The notes beneath the pieces were generated by a model. It was given only the letters and a program-made list of their open reading frames with translations, did not search any database and was not told the DNA's origin. A stretch of DNA of 64,000 bases from Candidatus Binataceae bacterium (lineage in GTDB: Bacteria; Desulfobacterota; Binatia; Binatales; Binataceae), in contig DATJMX010000014.1 of NCBI GenBank assembly GCA_035508495.1, positions 1 through 64,000 of the forward strand, in the 5' to 3' direction. Shown here in pieces: positions 1 to 9,683 of this stretch. A program made the position numbers and the translations under genes. Within the stretch, counting starts at the first letter, position 1, and every line of letters begins with the position of its first letter.

Positions 1-92
1 TCTTCGGCTACGATGAGGTTCTGCCCAAGCTCCGCACCGAACTTGACAAACTGATAGCGCAACGCCAGGCCGATAGCGCCGCCGCGAATTGA
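1..92 (+). CDS. C-terminal fragment of an unidentified protein
   Basis: An open frame enters from the left edge (first full codon at position 3) and ends at TGA 90-92. The visible 29 residues are hydrophilic and helical in appearance, starting FGYDEVLPKL and ending ADSAAAN. The codon choice is GC-rich like the neighbours, so this is probably a genuine gene end. Nothing in the short tail identifies a family. Confidence 0.5.
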   Translation, partial: FGYDEVLPKLRTELDKLIAQRQADSAAAN

Positions 93-128
93 ACTTCATC
101 TCCATCTCCCGATGCTCATCGCTGAGCT

Positions 129-152
129 CCCTCTCCTAGGATAAGGAGAGGG
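129..152. repeat. REP-like palindrome, copy 1
   Basis: A perfect inverted repeat CCCTCTCC / GGAGAGGG surrounds the loop TAGGATAA. The same stem and loop recur at 14377-14402, and related palindromes lie near 21784, 60695 and 61175. It sits just after the end of the first partial gene, so it could act as a transcript end or a dispersed intergenic element. No T-run follows. Confidence 0.7.
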
Positions 153-253
153 TCGGGGAGACGTGATTGCCAGGCATTCCACGAACGCCACAGGTCTTTG
201 ATATCCGCTGGACGCCAGCGTTCAACCTCCCCCTTGCCAAGTCGAGCCATGCG

Positions 254-829
254 ATGGCGATTAGAAAAGGTCACACTGCAAGTGGACTTCCTTTGTTAGT
301 ACTCGTCCCGATCGCAAACTCTTCCTTCGCACAGGGCTATTCGGTGCAGGGCGCCAATGCTTACGTGCAATCGAAAGATTGGAATGGGCTGCTCTCGTAT
401 GCGCAGGGATGGACACAGGCGGAGCCTGAGAATGCGACCGCGTGGTTTTATCTCGGCAATACCTATGGGATCGGTTTGAACGATCCGGCAAGCGCGGCGC
501 CTGCTTTTAAACACGCAGTCAGCATCAATCCGAACTGGCCTGAGGCCTGGAACGCATTGGGACAGGTTTACGCTGCGAGCGGCCGATATCAGCAGGCGGC
601 AGACGCATTATCGCGGGCGACCCAGCTTGCGCCTGAGCGCCCCAGTTATTGGAACAACCTCGCCACGGTTTGTACCGATCAAAAAGTATTGCCCGGCGGC
701 GGCGTCGAATGCTTTCCCAACAGCTGGATGACCGCCCATCCCCACTGCGCCATCCGGCGGCTGCGGCTGAAATCCGCCCGCTTGCGAATGTTGCGGGTAA
801 GATTATTCGAAATTCGCTGGAGCGAATGA
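254..829 (+). pseudogene. Secreted TPR-repeat protein, probably frameshifted
   Basis: The start at 254 is preferred because the protein then opens with a signal peptide (MAIRKG, hydrophobic run, cleavage near SSFAQ-G). About three TPR units follow: W-x-x-L-x-x-Y, then AEPENATAWFYLGNTYG and NPNWPEAWNALGQVYAASG, each with the usual A/G/Y/P positions. After residue about 142 the reading frame loses TPR character (VLPGGGVECFPNSW). Dropping one A from the A-run at 681-685 gives a frame reading KYCPAAASNAF, which again resembles a TPR helix, and a second shift near 713-718 gives QQLDD. The gene therefore looks broken by two small indels at homopolymers, or the assembly has errors there. It ends directly against the folK stop on the opposite strand. 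Confidence 0.55.
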
Positions 830-1381
830 CTAGTGCACGAGGGCCCGCGACGGCTGCGGCGGCCGCAGGACGTCCGCGCGGGCGAGGCTTACTCGGTAGG
901 GCGATTTCAGGTGCGACAGCATCTCGCTTATCGAGACGTTCAGCTTGGGATGGATAAGAGTGGGCGCCAGCTCGGCCATCGGGGCGAGCACGAATTTGCG
1001 CTCGTGCAGGCGCGGATGCGGCACCTCGAGGAGGCGGGTCTTGATCGTTTCCTTGTTGAAGAAGAGCAGGTCGAGGTCGATGACACGCGGTTTATACTTG
1101 CCCCGAGACGGCTTTTTGCCGCGCACGCGCTTGCGGCCCATGATACGCTCGGCGGTGAGCATCCGCTTTATCAGCGCTTCGGCCTGAAGCTCGGTCTCTA
1201 CTTCGATCACTCCGTTCAGGAATGCGCCTTTCAGATCGCCGACCGGCTCGGTCTCGTAGATCGAGGATTGGCGCACGACCCGCGTTTCCGGGATCGCGGC
1301 GATGCGTTGAATCGCCTCACGATAATTGGCGGCTCGATCGCCTAAGTTGGTGCCTATTCCGATGAAAGCCCTATTGGGCAT
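830..1381 (-). CDS. folK: 2-amino-4-hydroxy-6-hydroxymethyldihydropteridine pyrophosphokinase
   Basis: FolK transfers pyrophosphate from ATP to 6-hydroxymethyl-dihydropterin, the step before dihydropteroate synthesis in folate biosynthesis. The 183-residue protein has the family start (FIGIGTNLGDR), the YETEP segment, and the signature PRVIDLDLLFF followed by PHPRLHERKFVLAPMAE. A basic stretch (RGKKPSRGK) replaces the usual short loop before the DLD motif. It lies 8 nt downstream of dapL on the same strand, so the two are probably co-transcribed. Length and motifs are normal; the last about 20 residues are Pro/Arg-rich and not conserved. Confidence 0.93.
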   Translation of the reverse strand: MPNRAFIGIGTNLGDRAANYREAIQRIAAIPETRVVRQSSIYETEPVGDLKGAFLNGVIEVETELQAEALIKRMLTAERIMGRKRVRGKKPSRGKYKPRVIDLDLLFFNKETIKTRLLEVPHPRLHERKFVLAPMAELAPTLIHPKLNVSISEMLSHLKSPYRVSLARADVLRPPQPSRALVH

Positions 1382-1389
1382 CCTCGCCG

Positions 1390-2577
1390 TTACAGTCGAA
1401 GCGCTTTTATTCGGTCCACAGCCTCTTTTAAACGTTCGCTCGACACAGTCAGAGACAAGCGGACGTACCCCTCACCACCCTTACCGAAACCGGAGCCGGG
1501 CGTGATCACTACCCCGGCTTCCTTGAGCACTCTTTCTGCTAACGACTTGGAAGTGTAGCCATGCGGGACGCGGGCCCAGATGTAGAAGGTCGCGCGCGGC
1601 GGATCGCATTCGAGGCCGAGCGCGCGCAGCGCACCGACCACCTGGTCGCGCCGTTCCTTGTAGATCGCGCAATACTGGGCGAGCTTGTCGCCGTCGCCCC
1701 CTTCGAGCGCGGTCATGGCGGCTTCCTGCACGGCCTGGAAGACGCCCGAATCCATGTTGGTTTTGACTTTGCCGAGCGCCGCGATGAGCTGCGCGTTGCC
1801 GATCGCGAATCCTACCCGCCATCCGGTCATCGAGAAGGTCTTCGACAGCGACTGGAATTCGATCGCGCAATCGCGGGAGCCCTCGACGTCGAAGATGCTC
1901 GGCGCGCGATAGCCGTCGTAGGCAATCTCGGAATAAGCGCTGTCATGGGCGAGGATGACGTTGTTAGCGAGGCAGAACTTGACCGCCTGCTCGAAGAACG
2001 AGCGATCGGCGGTCGCGCCGGTGGGATTGTTGGGATAATTGAGCCACAGCAGCTTGGCGCGCTTGGCGACCTCGGAGGGAATCGCCTCGAGGTCGGGCTT
2101 GAAGCCGTTTTCCTTGCGCAATGTCAGGAAGTAGGGTTCGCCGCCATTGAAGACGCATCCCGAGTAGTACACCGGGTAGCCGGGATCGGGGATGAGCACG
2201 ATATCGCCCGGATCGACGACGGCGGTTGAGAAGTTGGCGATACCTTCCTTCGAGCCGATGAGGGCGCAAACTTCGGTATTTGGGTCGAAGCGGTGCCCGA
2301 AGCGCCGGTTGAACCAGTTGGCCGCGGCAGCGCGGAACTCGGGCAGACCTTCGTAGTCGGGATAGCGATGATTGGCGGTTTTATCCGCGGCGCGCTTGAG
2401 GCTTTCGACGATATGGGACGGGGTTGGCAGGTCGGGATCGCCGATTCCGAGGCTAATCACATCAATGCCCTTTTGTGCGACTTCTCTTTTCAACCGATCG
2501 AGTTCGGCGAAAAGGTAGGGCGGTAAGAGTGAAAGCCGGGAAGCGGTTTTGATTTGCACCTGTCGAAGCAGCCTCAA
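1390..2577 (-). CDS. dapL: LL-diaminopimelate aminotransferase (class I/II PLP aminotransferase)
   Basis: DapL converts tetrahydrodipicolinate plus glutamate to LL-diaminopimelate in one step, supplying lysine and peptidoglycan and bypassing the succinylase or acetylase branches. The 395-residue protein opens with the LPPYLFAELDR and SLGIGDPDLPTP segments typical of the DapL group. It has the PLP-binding NYPNNPTGA stretch, the catalytic lysine in SLSKTFSMTGWRVG, and the terminal arginine region GEGYVRLSL. Related fold-type I aminotransferases with other substrates cannot be fully excluded. It is the first gene of a two-gene unit with folK and diverges from the respiratory operon. Confidence 0.88.
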   Translation of the reverse strand: MRLLRQVQIKTASRLSLLPPYLFAELDRLKREVAQKGIDVISLGIGDPDLPTPSHIVESLKRAADKTANHRYPDYEGLPEFRAAAANWFNRRFGHRFDPNTEVCALIGSKEGIANFSTAVVDPGDIVLIPDPGYPVYYSGCVFNGGEPYFLTLRKENGFKPDLEAIPSEVAKRAKLLWLNYPNNPTGATADRSFFEQAVKFCLANNVILAHDSAYSEIAYDGYRAPSIFDVEGSRDCAIEFQSLSKTFSMTGWRVGFAIGNAQLIAALGKVKTNMDSGVFQAVQEAAMTALEGGDGDKLAQYCAIYKERRDQVVGALRALGLECDPPRATFYIWARVPHGYTSKSLAERVLKEAGVVITPGSGFGKGGEGYVRLSLTVSSERLKEAVDRIKALRL

Positions 2578-3119
2578 CCAAACAGAGTCAGGATTTAACT
2601 AACACACTTCGGCGCCCGTCGAAACTCCGGCGCATTTCGCCCGCCCTTGTGCGCGTGCATAAATCCACAGTTGCGCGCTTCGCATGTGCATTGGATGGCG
2701 GGCCGGGGATTTGCCTCAGCCGCTCGATCCGAATATTAAGCTCTGCCACGGACGGTCTTTTCTGTCGTGCGTCTTTGGTCCCGATGCGGACCTGTCGTTT
2801 GCGGAAAATCCAGTCCAGTAGGGCTCCTTGTAGCGTCGTGTGCCGCGGATCTGCCGCGCGCAGACAGGTATGGAATACCGGGTGCCATAACGTTTACTTG
2901 ATTAGCGATGGCCGTATTGTTAGAAATTTTTGACGGTCGCAAGTAACACCGAGACCGCGATTGAGTTTTCAGTTGTGAACATCATCAAGGAAGCACCTCC
3001 ACCAGACGCTCTTTTTGCCTCGCAGTTGGGTTCGTCAACGATAGTGATTTTCCCGCCCCTCGGTTCCAGTGTGAACCGCGCGGTGCGGCAGTAGTTCGGA
3101 AAGTCGGTCCGCCGTGACG
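2578..3119. other. Divergent intergenic region between dapL and the respiratory operon
   Basis: About 540 bases without a convincing gene. Small open frames here (for example 2649-2933) have irregular composition and no recognisable domain. The stretch around 2880-2940 is locally more AT-rich (GTTTACTTGATTAG, AGAAATTTTTGACGG) and is the likeliest place for promoters, but I could not fix -35/-10 boxes with confidence. It should carry the control signals for both dapL and the act-cox operon. Confidence 0.5.
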
Positions 3120-3644
3120 ATGAACCGCATAGTGCTCCCGCTTGCCTTGTTGATGCTGATCACGGGTCTCGGCGCGCTCGCATTCTCGCAAAGGCCATGG
3201 GAGCCGCGGGCCGACGTCGAGCAGCCGATACCGTTCAGCCACCGCCTGCATGCCGGGGTGAACAAAATCCCCTGCCAGTACTGTCACAATTTGGCCTCGC
3301 GCTCCTCCGAGCCGGGGATTCCCTCGGTCGCGCGATGCGTCGGATGCCACGGCAACAATATCGCTGGCACGCCTGCCGCCGGTATCGAGCCGGTGACGCG
3401 GGCCTGGACCGACGATCGGCGGGCGCCGTTCGAAATTCAATGGAATCGCGTCTATACGCTGCCCGATTTCGTGCGCTTCCCGCATCGCCCGCATATTTTC
3501 AATGGCGTCGCCTGCCAGACCTGCCATGGTCCGGTGGAAACGATGGATCGGGTGGTCCCGGCCAAGCAGATCAACATGGGCTTCTGCGTCGATTGCCATA
3601 CGCAAAGGAAGGCGACACTCGACTGCGTCGCGTGCCATCACTGA
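3120..3644 (+). CDS. actA: ACIII subunit ActA, pentahaem cytochrome c
   Basis: ActA is the multihaem cytochrome of alternative complex III, which oxidises membrane quinol and passes electrons to a cytochrome or directly to an oxidase. Five CxxCH haem-binding motifs are present: CQYCH, CVGCH, CQTCH, CVDCH and CVACH, matching the pentahaem type. An N-terminal hydrophobic segment (IVLPLALLMLITGLGALAF) serves as export signal or membrane anchor, placing the haems outside the cytoplasmic membrane. A GTG two codons upstream (3114) is an alternative start. It opens the nine-gene respiratory operon; actB follows within 13 nt. Confidence 0.92.
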   Translation: MNRIVLPLALLMLITGLGALAFSQRPWEPRADVEQPIPFSHRLHAGVNKIPCQYCHNLASRSSEPGIPSVARCVGCHGNNIAGTPAAGIEPVTRAWTDDRRAPFEIQWNRVYTLPDFVRFPHRPHIFNGVACQTCHGPVETMDRVVPAKQINMGFCVDCHTQRKATLDCVACHH

Positions 3645-3657
3645 GATGAGGAATTTG

Positions 3658-6549
3658 ATGCCAGAGGGGCTTTCCAGGCGCTCGTTTTTGAAGGTTGCTG
3701 CAGGGGCAGGAGCGGCCGCGGCGATTCCCGGCTGCGAGCCCGCCGCGCGCAAGCTCGTCCCCTATGTTGTTCCCGACAAGAACGTCAGCGCCGGTATCCC
3801 GAGTTTCTTTGCGACGACGTGTAACGAATGCCCCGCGCAATGCGGTTTGATTGCGACCGTGCGCGAGGGCCGCGCGACCCATCTCGATGGCAATCCCGCC
3901 GATCCCATCAGCTCGGGTTCGATTTGCGCGCGCGGCCAGGCGGGTCTGCAGGGCCTCTACAATCCCGATCGGTTGGCATTTCCGCAGAAACGCGACGGCA
4001 CCGGCGCGCTCACGAAGATCGAATGGGACGAAGCGCTAAAGACTCTTGGCGACAAGCTCGATACCGCCTCCAAGGCCGGCAAGGATCGCGTCGCGTTCCT
4101 CGGGCTTCCCCAGGGACCTACATTCCGCAAGATCGTCGAGGCCTGGACCGCGGCCAACAATTCGAGCCGCGCCGTTTTCTACGCTCCTCTCAACAACGAA
4201 GGCATGCGCGAAGCGTCGCAGGCGCTCTTCGGCCGCAAAGACATCCCGCAATTTCGAATCGATCAAGCCGAGGTGCTGGTGTCGTTTGGCGCCAACTTCC
4301 TCGAGACCTGGATCTCGCCCGTCGAATTCAACCGCCAGTACGCGCAGTTTCGCGCACCCAGGGACCGCCGCGGAGCGCTGACGATCGGCCGCTCGTTCTA
4401 TGTCGGGCCGCGTCTCAGCATGACGGCCGGCAAGTGCGATGAATGGGTCGGAGTGGCTCCCGGCGCCGAGACTGATATTGCGTTCGCCGTGCTGAACGTG
4501 ATGCTCAAGCAGCGCTGGGTTTCGCAGAACTCCGGCGTCGATCTCAACGCGCTCGGCACTCTCGTCGCCAATTACGATCCCGCAACGGTCAGCCAGCGCA
4601 CCGGCGTGCCAGTCGATACGATCAATCGCATTGGCGAGGCCTTCGGCAAGGCCGATGGCGCGCTTGCGATCGCCGGCACTGATGATCCCGCAGCTCATTA
4701 CGCGGCGCTCATCCTGAATTCCGTCACCGGCAACTTCGGCAAGACGATCATGTACCTCGACGGCGCCCCCGATGCGTCCGTCAGTTCCACGGACGAGGTA
4801 AAGGCGCTGGTCGATGCGATGCGCGACGGCAAAGTCGACGTGCTCGTGGTTGCGGGTGCGAATCCCGTCTACTCGATGCCGTCGGATTACCGCGTTGCCG
4901 AGGCGCTGCAGAAAGTCCCAACAGTGGTGTGGGCGGGCGGTGTGCCTGATGAGACCGCCGGGATGGCGAATCTGCTGCTCCCCGCGCATCACCCGCTCGA
5001 GACCTGGCGCGATACGAATGCGCGCGCAGGTGTTAATGGCCTCGGCCAGCCCGTCATGCAGCCCGTCTTCCAGAGCAAAGCGCTCGGCGACGTGCTGCTC
5101 GGCACCACGAAGAATCCGACCTGGGCGACGACTGCCGACGCGGTCAAGGCGGCGTGGCAGGCGCTCGGCGCGAAGGCGGGCGGTTCGTTCGACGATTTCT
5201 GGGTGAAAGCGCGCCGCGAAGGCGGCCTCTACCAGGACCAGCAGGTCTCGACTGTAAAACTCAACCTCGCCAACGTGCAGGCGCCCGCGCCGAGGCAGCC
5301 GCGCGAGCTTTCGCTCTACGCTTATCCGCATATCTTCCTCTACGACGGACGCGGAGCGGATAAGCCGTGGCTGCAGGAGATTCCCGAGCCCGTCACGCAG
5401 ATCGTCTGGGACAACTGGGCTGAGATTCATCCCGACACCGCTTCCAAACTCGGAATCGTGCAGGATGCGATCGTAGAGCTGAAGACCGATCAGGGCGTGA
5501 TGCTCGCGCCCGCCTTGGTGCGCGATACCGTCGCGCCGGGGGTTGTCGCGGTGCCGTTCGGCCAAGGCCATACGGCATACGGCCGCTACGCGACCAACGT
5601 CGGCGGAAATCCGTGGGTGATCCTGGCGGCGACACGCACGACCGGCGCCGTGAATGCCCGCGCGACGGGAGATTCGCGCAAGCTCGTCACGCCGCTCGGC
5701 AAGAGCGAGATGCTGGGACGCTCGATTATCGAAGCGATCAGCGTTGAGCAGCTCGCGCGCGGCGAAGTTCCCGAGAGCAACGAAGAAGAAGTCAAAGGCC
5801 CATACGAATTTTATCCGGCCTGGGATTACCCCAAGCACAAGTGGGGCATGACGATCGATGTCAACTCGTGCACCGGATGCAGTGCCTGCGTCGCCGCCTG
5901 CTACGCCGAGAACAACGTTCCAGTGGTTGGCAAGGAGCGGGTTGACGAGGGGCGGATCATGTCGTGGATCCGAATCGAGCGCTACTACCCCGAGGAGCAC
6001 GAGAAGGACCACGCGCCGCAGCTTTATCTCGCGCCGATGCTCTGTCAGCAGTGCGATCACGCACCGTGCGAGCCGGTGTGTCCCGTGTTCGCGGCCTACC
6101 ATACTCAGGAAGGCCTCAACGGCCAGGTCTATAACCGCTGCGTCGGAACTCGTTACTGCGAGAACAACTGTCCGTACAAGGTCCGGCGCTTCAACTATTT
6201 CCAATACGACTTTCCGGCGCCGATGAATCTGCAGCTCAACCCCGATGTGACCGTGCGCAGCGCGGGCGTGATGGAAAAGTGCACCTTCTGCGTGCAGCGA
6301 ATCCAGTACGGCGAGCTCGATGCGATGCAGGAGTCGCGACCGGTGCGCGACGGCGAAATCACGCCGGCCTGCGCGCAAGCCTGTCCCGCCAAGGCGATCA
6401 CTTTTGGCGATATCAAGGATTCCTCGAGTGCGATGATGCAGCGGCGCGAGCTCAACAAAGTTCGCGACTACCGCTCCCTCGAAGAGCTCAATACTCAACC
6501 CGCAATCGTCTACCTGCGCGATATCTATCGCGAGAAAGGAAAAGCGTAA
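3658..6549 (+). CDS. actB: ACIII subunit ActB, molybdopterin-oxidoreductase-like plus iron-sulfur domain
   Basis: ActB joins a molybdoenzyme-like domain to a ferredoxin-like electron-wire domain in ACIII. The start at 3658 is chosen because ATGAGG lies 7-8 nt upstream; ATG 3646 is an alternative. A Tat signal (SRRSFLK) is followed by a possible lipid-modified Cys (AAIPGC). Near residues 55-90 there is a complete C-x2-C-x3-C-x27-C motif, as in formate dehydrogenase-type enzymes. The C-terminal part (about residues 730-940) holds [37 protein letters not shown] and CTFC...CAQAC. In the third, Thr replaces the second Cys, which fits the known [3Fe-4S] plus three [4Fe-4S] arrangement. Length (about 963 aa) is normal. 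Presence of a molybdenum cofactor cannot be read from sequence; known ACIII lacks it. Confidence 0.93.
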   Translation: MPEGLSRRSFLKVAAGAGAAAAIPGCEPAARKLVPYVVPDKNVSAGIPSFFATTCNECPAQCGLIATVREGRATHLDGNPADPISSGSICARGQAGLQGLYNPDRLAFPQKRDGTGALTKIEWDEALKTLGDKLDTASKAGKDRVAFLGLPQGPTFRKIVEAWTAANNSSRAVFYAPLNNEGMREASQALFGRKDIPQFRIDQAEVLVSFGANFLETWISPVEFNRQYAQFRAPRDRRGALTIGRSFYVGPRLSMTAGKCDEWVGVAPGAETDIAFAVLNVMLKQRWVSQNSGVDLNALGTLVANYDPATVSQRTGVPVDTINRIGEAFGKADGALAIAGTDDPAAHYAALILNSVTGNFGKTIMYLDGAPDASVSSTDEVKALVDAMRDGKVDVLVVAGANPVYSMPSDYRVAEALQKVPTVVWAGGVPDETAGMANLLLPAHHPLETWRDTNARAGVNGLGQPVMQPVFQSKALGDVLLGTTKNPTWATTADAVKAAWQALGAKAGGSFDDFWVKARREGGLYQDQQVSTVKLNLANVQAPAPRQPRELSLYAYPHIFLYDGRGADKPWLQEIPEPVTQIVWDNWAEIHPDTASKLGIVQDAIVELKTDQGVMLAPALVRDTVAPGVVAVPFGQGHTAYGRYATNVGGNPWVILAATRTTGAVNARATGDSRKLVTPLGKSEMLGRSIIEAISVEQLARGEVPESNEEEVKGPYEFYPAWDYPKHKWGMTIDVNSCTGCSACVAACYAENNVPVVGKERVDEGRIMSWIRIERYYPEEHEKDHAPQLYLAPMLCQQCDHAPCEPVCPVFAAYHTQEGLNGQVYNRCVGTRYCENNCPYKVRRFNYFQYDFPAPMNLQLNPDVTVRSAGVMEKCTFCVQRIQYGELDAMQESRPVRDGEITPACAQACPAKAITFGDIKDSSSAMMQRRELNKVRDYRSLEELNTQPAIVYLRDIYREKGKA

Positions 6550-7908
6550 GTGGCTGCCGTACCCAAGCAGATCGCCGAGCCGTCTTTTGCCGACGTCGAT
6601 CGCAACGTGCTCAAGGTCATGGAGCCGCCCGGGCTCCTCTATTGGGCGTGGGTCGGCTTCTGCTTCACGCTCGTCGGTATCGCCGCCGCGCTGTGGACGC
6701 GCCAAATCTACAACGGCCTGGGAGTGACGGGACTGCGCCAGCCCGTCATGTGGGCGATATACATCACGAACTTCGTCTTCTGGGTCGGTATCGCGCACTC
6801 GGGCACGCTGATCTCGGCGATACTGTTCCTGTTCCGCACGCGCTGGCGCACGGCGGTGTATCGCGCCGCCGAGACGATGACGATCTTCGCCGTCGCGACC
6901 GCGGGCCTCTTCCCGCTGATCCACCTTGGCCGCGTATGGTTCGCGTACTGGCTGCTGCCCTATCCCAATGAGCGCTATCTGCAGCCGGACTTCCGCTCGC
7001 CGCTGGTATGGGACGCCTTCGCCGTCAGCACCTACCTGACAATCAGCGCGCTCTTCTGGACGATGGGTCTGATCCCCGACTTCGCGAGTATCCGCGACAA
7101 GGCGGTCGGTATCCGCAAGCAAATCTTCACCGTGCTCGCGATGGGCTGGCAGGGCACGGATCGCCAGTGGCGCCACTATTCGATGATCTACCTCTTGATG
7201 GCGGGGCTCGCGACGCCGCTCGTGCTGTCGGTTCACTCGGTCGTGTCATGGGACTTCGCGATGGCGCAGCTACCGGGCTGGCACAGCACGATCTTCGCGC
7301 CGTACTTCGTCGCGGGCGCGATTTTTTCCGGCGTTGCGATGGTCATGACGCTCCTCATCCCGATGCGCAAGATGCTGGGCCTCGAGGAGCTGCTGACGCC
7401 GTGGCATTTCGACAACCTCGCGAAAGTTGTTCTGCTCACTTCGCTTATCGTGTCGTACTCGTACCTCACTGAAACATTCATGACGTGGTACTCCGGCGAT
7501 CCGATCGAGCAGATGACCTTTCATATGCGCTACTTTGGGCCGTGGGGCTGGATGTGGTGGACGATGGTGGCCTGCAACTGCGTCATCCCGCTGCTGCTCT
7601 TCTCGCAGAAGATCCGCGTCAACCTGACGGCGCTCTGGATCATCACGATTTTCGTGAACATCGGGATGTGGTTCGAGCGCTTCGTAATTATCGCGGGCTC
7701 GCTGCGCGTCAACTTCGAACCCTCGCAGTGGGGCCCTTACACGCCGTCGATCACGGAAATCATGATCACCGTCGGCAGCTTCGCGTGGTTCCTGGGCCTG
7801 TTCTCGCTGTTCACGAGATTCGCGCCGATCATTTCGATGACTGAGATGAAGGAAGGCCTGAGCTTCCTGCGCCGCGCGCTCAAAAAGGACTACTCGAGGG
7901 CGGCATGA
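6550..7908 (+). CDS. actC: ACIII subunit ActC, NrfD/PsrC-type quinol-binding membrane protein
   Basis: ActC is the first of two NrfD-like integral membrane subunits of ACIII and is thought to bind quinol and possibly translocate protons. The 452-residue protein has about ten hydrophobic segments. It shows the family features [13 protein letters not shown] at the start of helix 1, [37 protein letters not shown] and [11 protein letters not shown]. The GTG start at 6550 abuts the actB stop without a gap. The end overlaps actD by an ATGA, indicating translational coupling. Confidence 0.93.
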   Translation: MAAVPKQIAEPSFADVDRNVLKVMEPPGLLYWAWVGFCFTLVGIAAALWTRQIYNGLGVTGLRQPVMWAIYITNFVFWVGIAHSGTLISAILFLFRTRWRTAVYRAAETMTIFAVATAGLFPLIHLGRVWFAYWLLPYPNERYLQPDFRSPLVWDAFAVSTYLTISALFWTMGLIPDFASIRDKAVGIRKQIFTVLAMGWQGTDRQWRHYSMIYLLMAGLATPLVLSVHSVVSWDFAMAQLPGWHSTIFAPYFVAGAIFSGVAMVMTLLIPMRKMLGLEELLTPWHFDNLAKVVLLTSLIVSYSYLTETFMTWYSGDPIEQMTFHMRYFGPWGWMWWTMVACNCVIPLLLFSQKIRVNLTALWIITIFVNIGMWFERFVIIAGSLRVNFEPSQWGPYTPSITEIMITVGSFAWFLGLFSLFTRFAPIISMTEMKEGLSFLRRALKKDYSRAA

Positions 7909-8417
7909 GCAACGCCGTCGTCATCGTCGGAAGCTTCGCGGAAGAGGAGCAGTGCGCGCATGCGATCGAGGAACTGCGCGCCGCGAATATCTCGCAGTTC
8001 AGGACGTTCTCGCCCTTCCCGAGCCATATCGTGGCGCACGCAATCGGCAAGCCGAAAAGCCGGGCGCGCTGGGTCTCCCTGACGGGCGGAATCTCCGGCG
8101 TGCTCACCGGCCTCGCGATAACGATCGGCACGTCCTACGAATGGCATCTCAATGCCGGCGGCAAGCCGCTGATTTCGTGGCCGCCGTTCATCGTGATCTG
8201 CTTCGAGCTCATGATCCTGTTCGGCGGTATCTTCGGTTTTCTCGGCTTCCTGGGATTTTCAGGCGTGCCCGCGCTGGAGCCGGCCGAGGGTTTCAAGGAT
8301 CGCTTCACCGGTGACGCTTTCGGTCTGGCGGTCCATTGCGATGAGGAGAATCGCTCGTTGATCGAAGGGTTGATGAGGACCGCGGGCGCAGAAGAGGTAA
8401 CCAGTGAAGCCGCTTAG
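7905..8417 (+). CDS. actD: ACIII subunit ActD (DUF3341)
   Basis: ActD is a small two-helix membrane subunit of ACIII of unknown precise role. The 170-residue protein has the DUF3341 layout: a cytoplasmic N-terminal part (VVIVGSFAEEEQCAHAIEELR), two transmembrane helices (about 58-80 and 97-120, the second in WPPFIVICFELMILFGGIFGF), and a C-terminal domain with DRFTGDAFGLAVHC. It overlaps actC by 4 nt. A monohaem ActE normally follows at this position, but only 36 nt separate actD from actF. Confidence 0.9.
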   Translation: MSNAVVIVGSFAEEEQCAHAIEELRAANISQFRTFSPFPSHIVAHAIGKPKSRARWVSLTGGISGVLTGLAITIGTSYEWHLNAGGKPLISWPPFIVICFELMILFGGIFGFLGFLGFSGVPALEPAEGFKDRFTGDAFGLAVHCDEENRSLIEGLMRTAGAEEVTSEAA

Positions 8418-8453
8418 CGATTTTTCTTCTTCATCCAGCGAGGCGGTCTTGAG

Positions 8454-9683
8454 ATGAGCGCCAATGTACATGCCGCGGGCGGCCCGAGCCGCGCTGAGGT
8501 GATCGCTAACCTGCGCTATGAACCGGTCGCGGTCGTTGGCACTGCCACGGGCGTCGTCGGTGCGATTCTCGTCGTTCTCGGCGTGATCGGCTTCGCGATG
8601 GGAATCATGCGCGGCGACGCGGCCACGGTCTGGGAAGCCTATCTCGTCGGTCTTTTGTATTTCACCGGCGTTGCGCAGGGCGCGATGGTTGCGTCAGCCG
8701 CTTACTACCTGACTCAGGCGCGATGGGCGGGCACCACGCAGTATCGCCTCGCCGAGGCCTTCCTGCCGTTCCTGTGGGTCGGGTTCGCGCTCTTCTGGGG
8801 ACTCTTTTTCGGCCGGGCCGTGATCTTCCCGTGGGTGCTGCATCCGATCGCGCACAAGGCGGCCTACCTCAACACGCCGTTCCTGTTTCTGCGCGATGGC
8901 CTCGGCTTTTTCCTCCTGGCGCTCATGAGCACGATCCTCGTACGGTTCTCGCGCGGCGACAAAGCACGCATGTGGATCCTCTCTCCCGAGACGATCGACT
9001 TCCCTCCGCCGATTATCTGGCGTGTCGGACCAGCTCTGGCGATCGGTTACGTCTTCATTTATTCGATGTTCGGCATCGATCTCGTGATGTCGCTGGCACC
9101 GGTCTGGCGCAGCACGCTGTTCGGATGGTTCTTCCTGGCGGGCGCGTTCTGGAGCGGTGTCGTGGCGATGGCATTTTGCGCGGTGCTCCTGCGCGGGCGA
9201 CTCAAGCCCGGCAACACGTTTACCAAGCCCAAGGTGCTGCACGACCTCGGCAAGTTCGTGTTCGCGTTCTCGGTGTTCTGGGTATACCTGCTCTTCTCGC
9301 AGTACATCGTGATCTGGTACGGCGACCTGCCGGTCGAGACGTTCTTCATCGTCCAGCGCGTGCATCATATGCCGTGGTCGCCGCTCTCACTGGCCTGCGC
9401 GATCATGATCTTCGTCATCCCGTTCATCGTGCTGATGAGCGTGAAGGCCAAACAGACGCCCGCGATCCTGGGCGGCGTCGCATTCGTCGGCCTCATTGGG
9501 ATGTGGCTGGAGCGCTATGTGCTGGTGGTGCCGTCGCTGTCGCTCGACGCGATCCCGTTCGGGCTGACGCAGCTCTTGATCACGCTCGGCTTCCTGGGTG
9601 CGTTTATTCTTTGTGCGATTCCCGGCTTGAACCGCGTTGCGACCGCGGCGAGCGCGGGTGAGCCGGTTGGAGACGACGAATGA
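8454..9683 (+). CDS. actF: ACIII subunit ActF, second NrfD-like quinol-binding membrane protein
   Basis: This 409-residue membrane protein with about ten hydrophobic segments matches the second ACIII quinone-binding subunit. Features include YLVGLLYFTGVAQGAMVASAA, the LFFGRAVIFPWVLHP segment, GWFFLAGAFWSGVVAM, FSQYIVIWYGDLPVET and a late MWLERYVLVVPSL stretch shared with ActC. AGGCGG and GAG runs lie just upstream of the ATG. It overlaps coxB by 4 nt, tying ACIII expression to the oxidase. Confidence 0.9.
   Translation: MSANVHAAGGPSRAEVIANLRYEPVAVVGTATGVVGAILVVLGVIGFAMGIMRGDAATVWEAYLVGLLYFTGVAQGAMVASAAYYLTQARWAGTTQYRLAEAFLPFLWVGFALFWGLFFGRAVIFPWVLHPIAHKAAYLNTPFLFLRDGLGFFLLALMSTILVRFSRGDKARMWILSPETIDFPPPIIWRVGPALAIGYVFIYSMFGIDLVMSLAPVWRSTLFGWFFLAGAFWSGVVAMAFCAVLLRGRLKPGNTFTKPKVLHDLGKFVFAFSVFWVYLLFSQYIVIWYGDLPVETFFIVQRVHHMPWSPLSLACAIMIFVIPFIVLMSVKAKQTPAILGGVAFVGLIGMWLERYVLVVPSLSLDAIPFGLTQLLITLGFLGAFILCAIPGLNRVATAASAGEPVGDDE

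Noticed and set aside
2649..2933. Small open frame upstream of actA
   Set aside because: No domain, irregular composition and no ribosome-binding site; more likely promoter DNA.
3658..6549. ActB as a catalytic molybdoenzyme
   Set aside because: Its operon context and C-terminal FeS domain identify ACIII, whose molybdopterin-like domain is not known to hold the cofactor.
4036..7236. A 1066-codon open frame antisense to actB/actC
   Set aside because: It mirrors two well-conserved genes. Long antisense frames are expected with this GC-rich codon use, and the product is Arg/Glu/His-rich with no domain.
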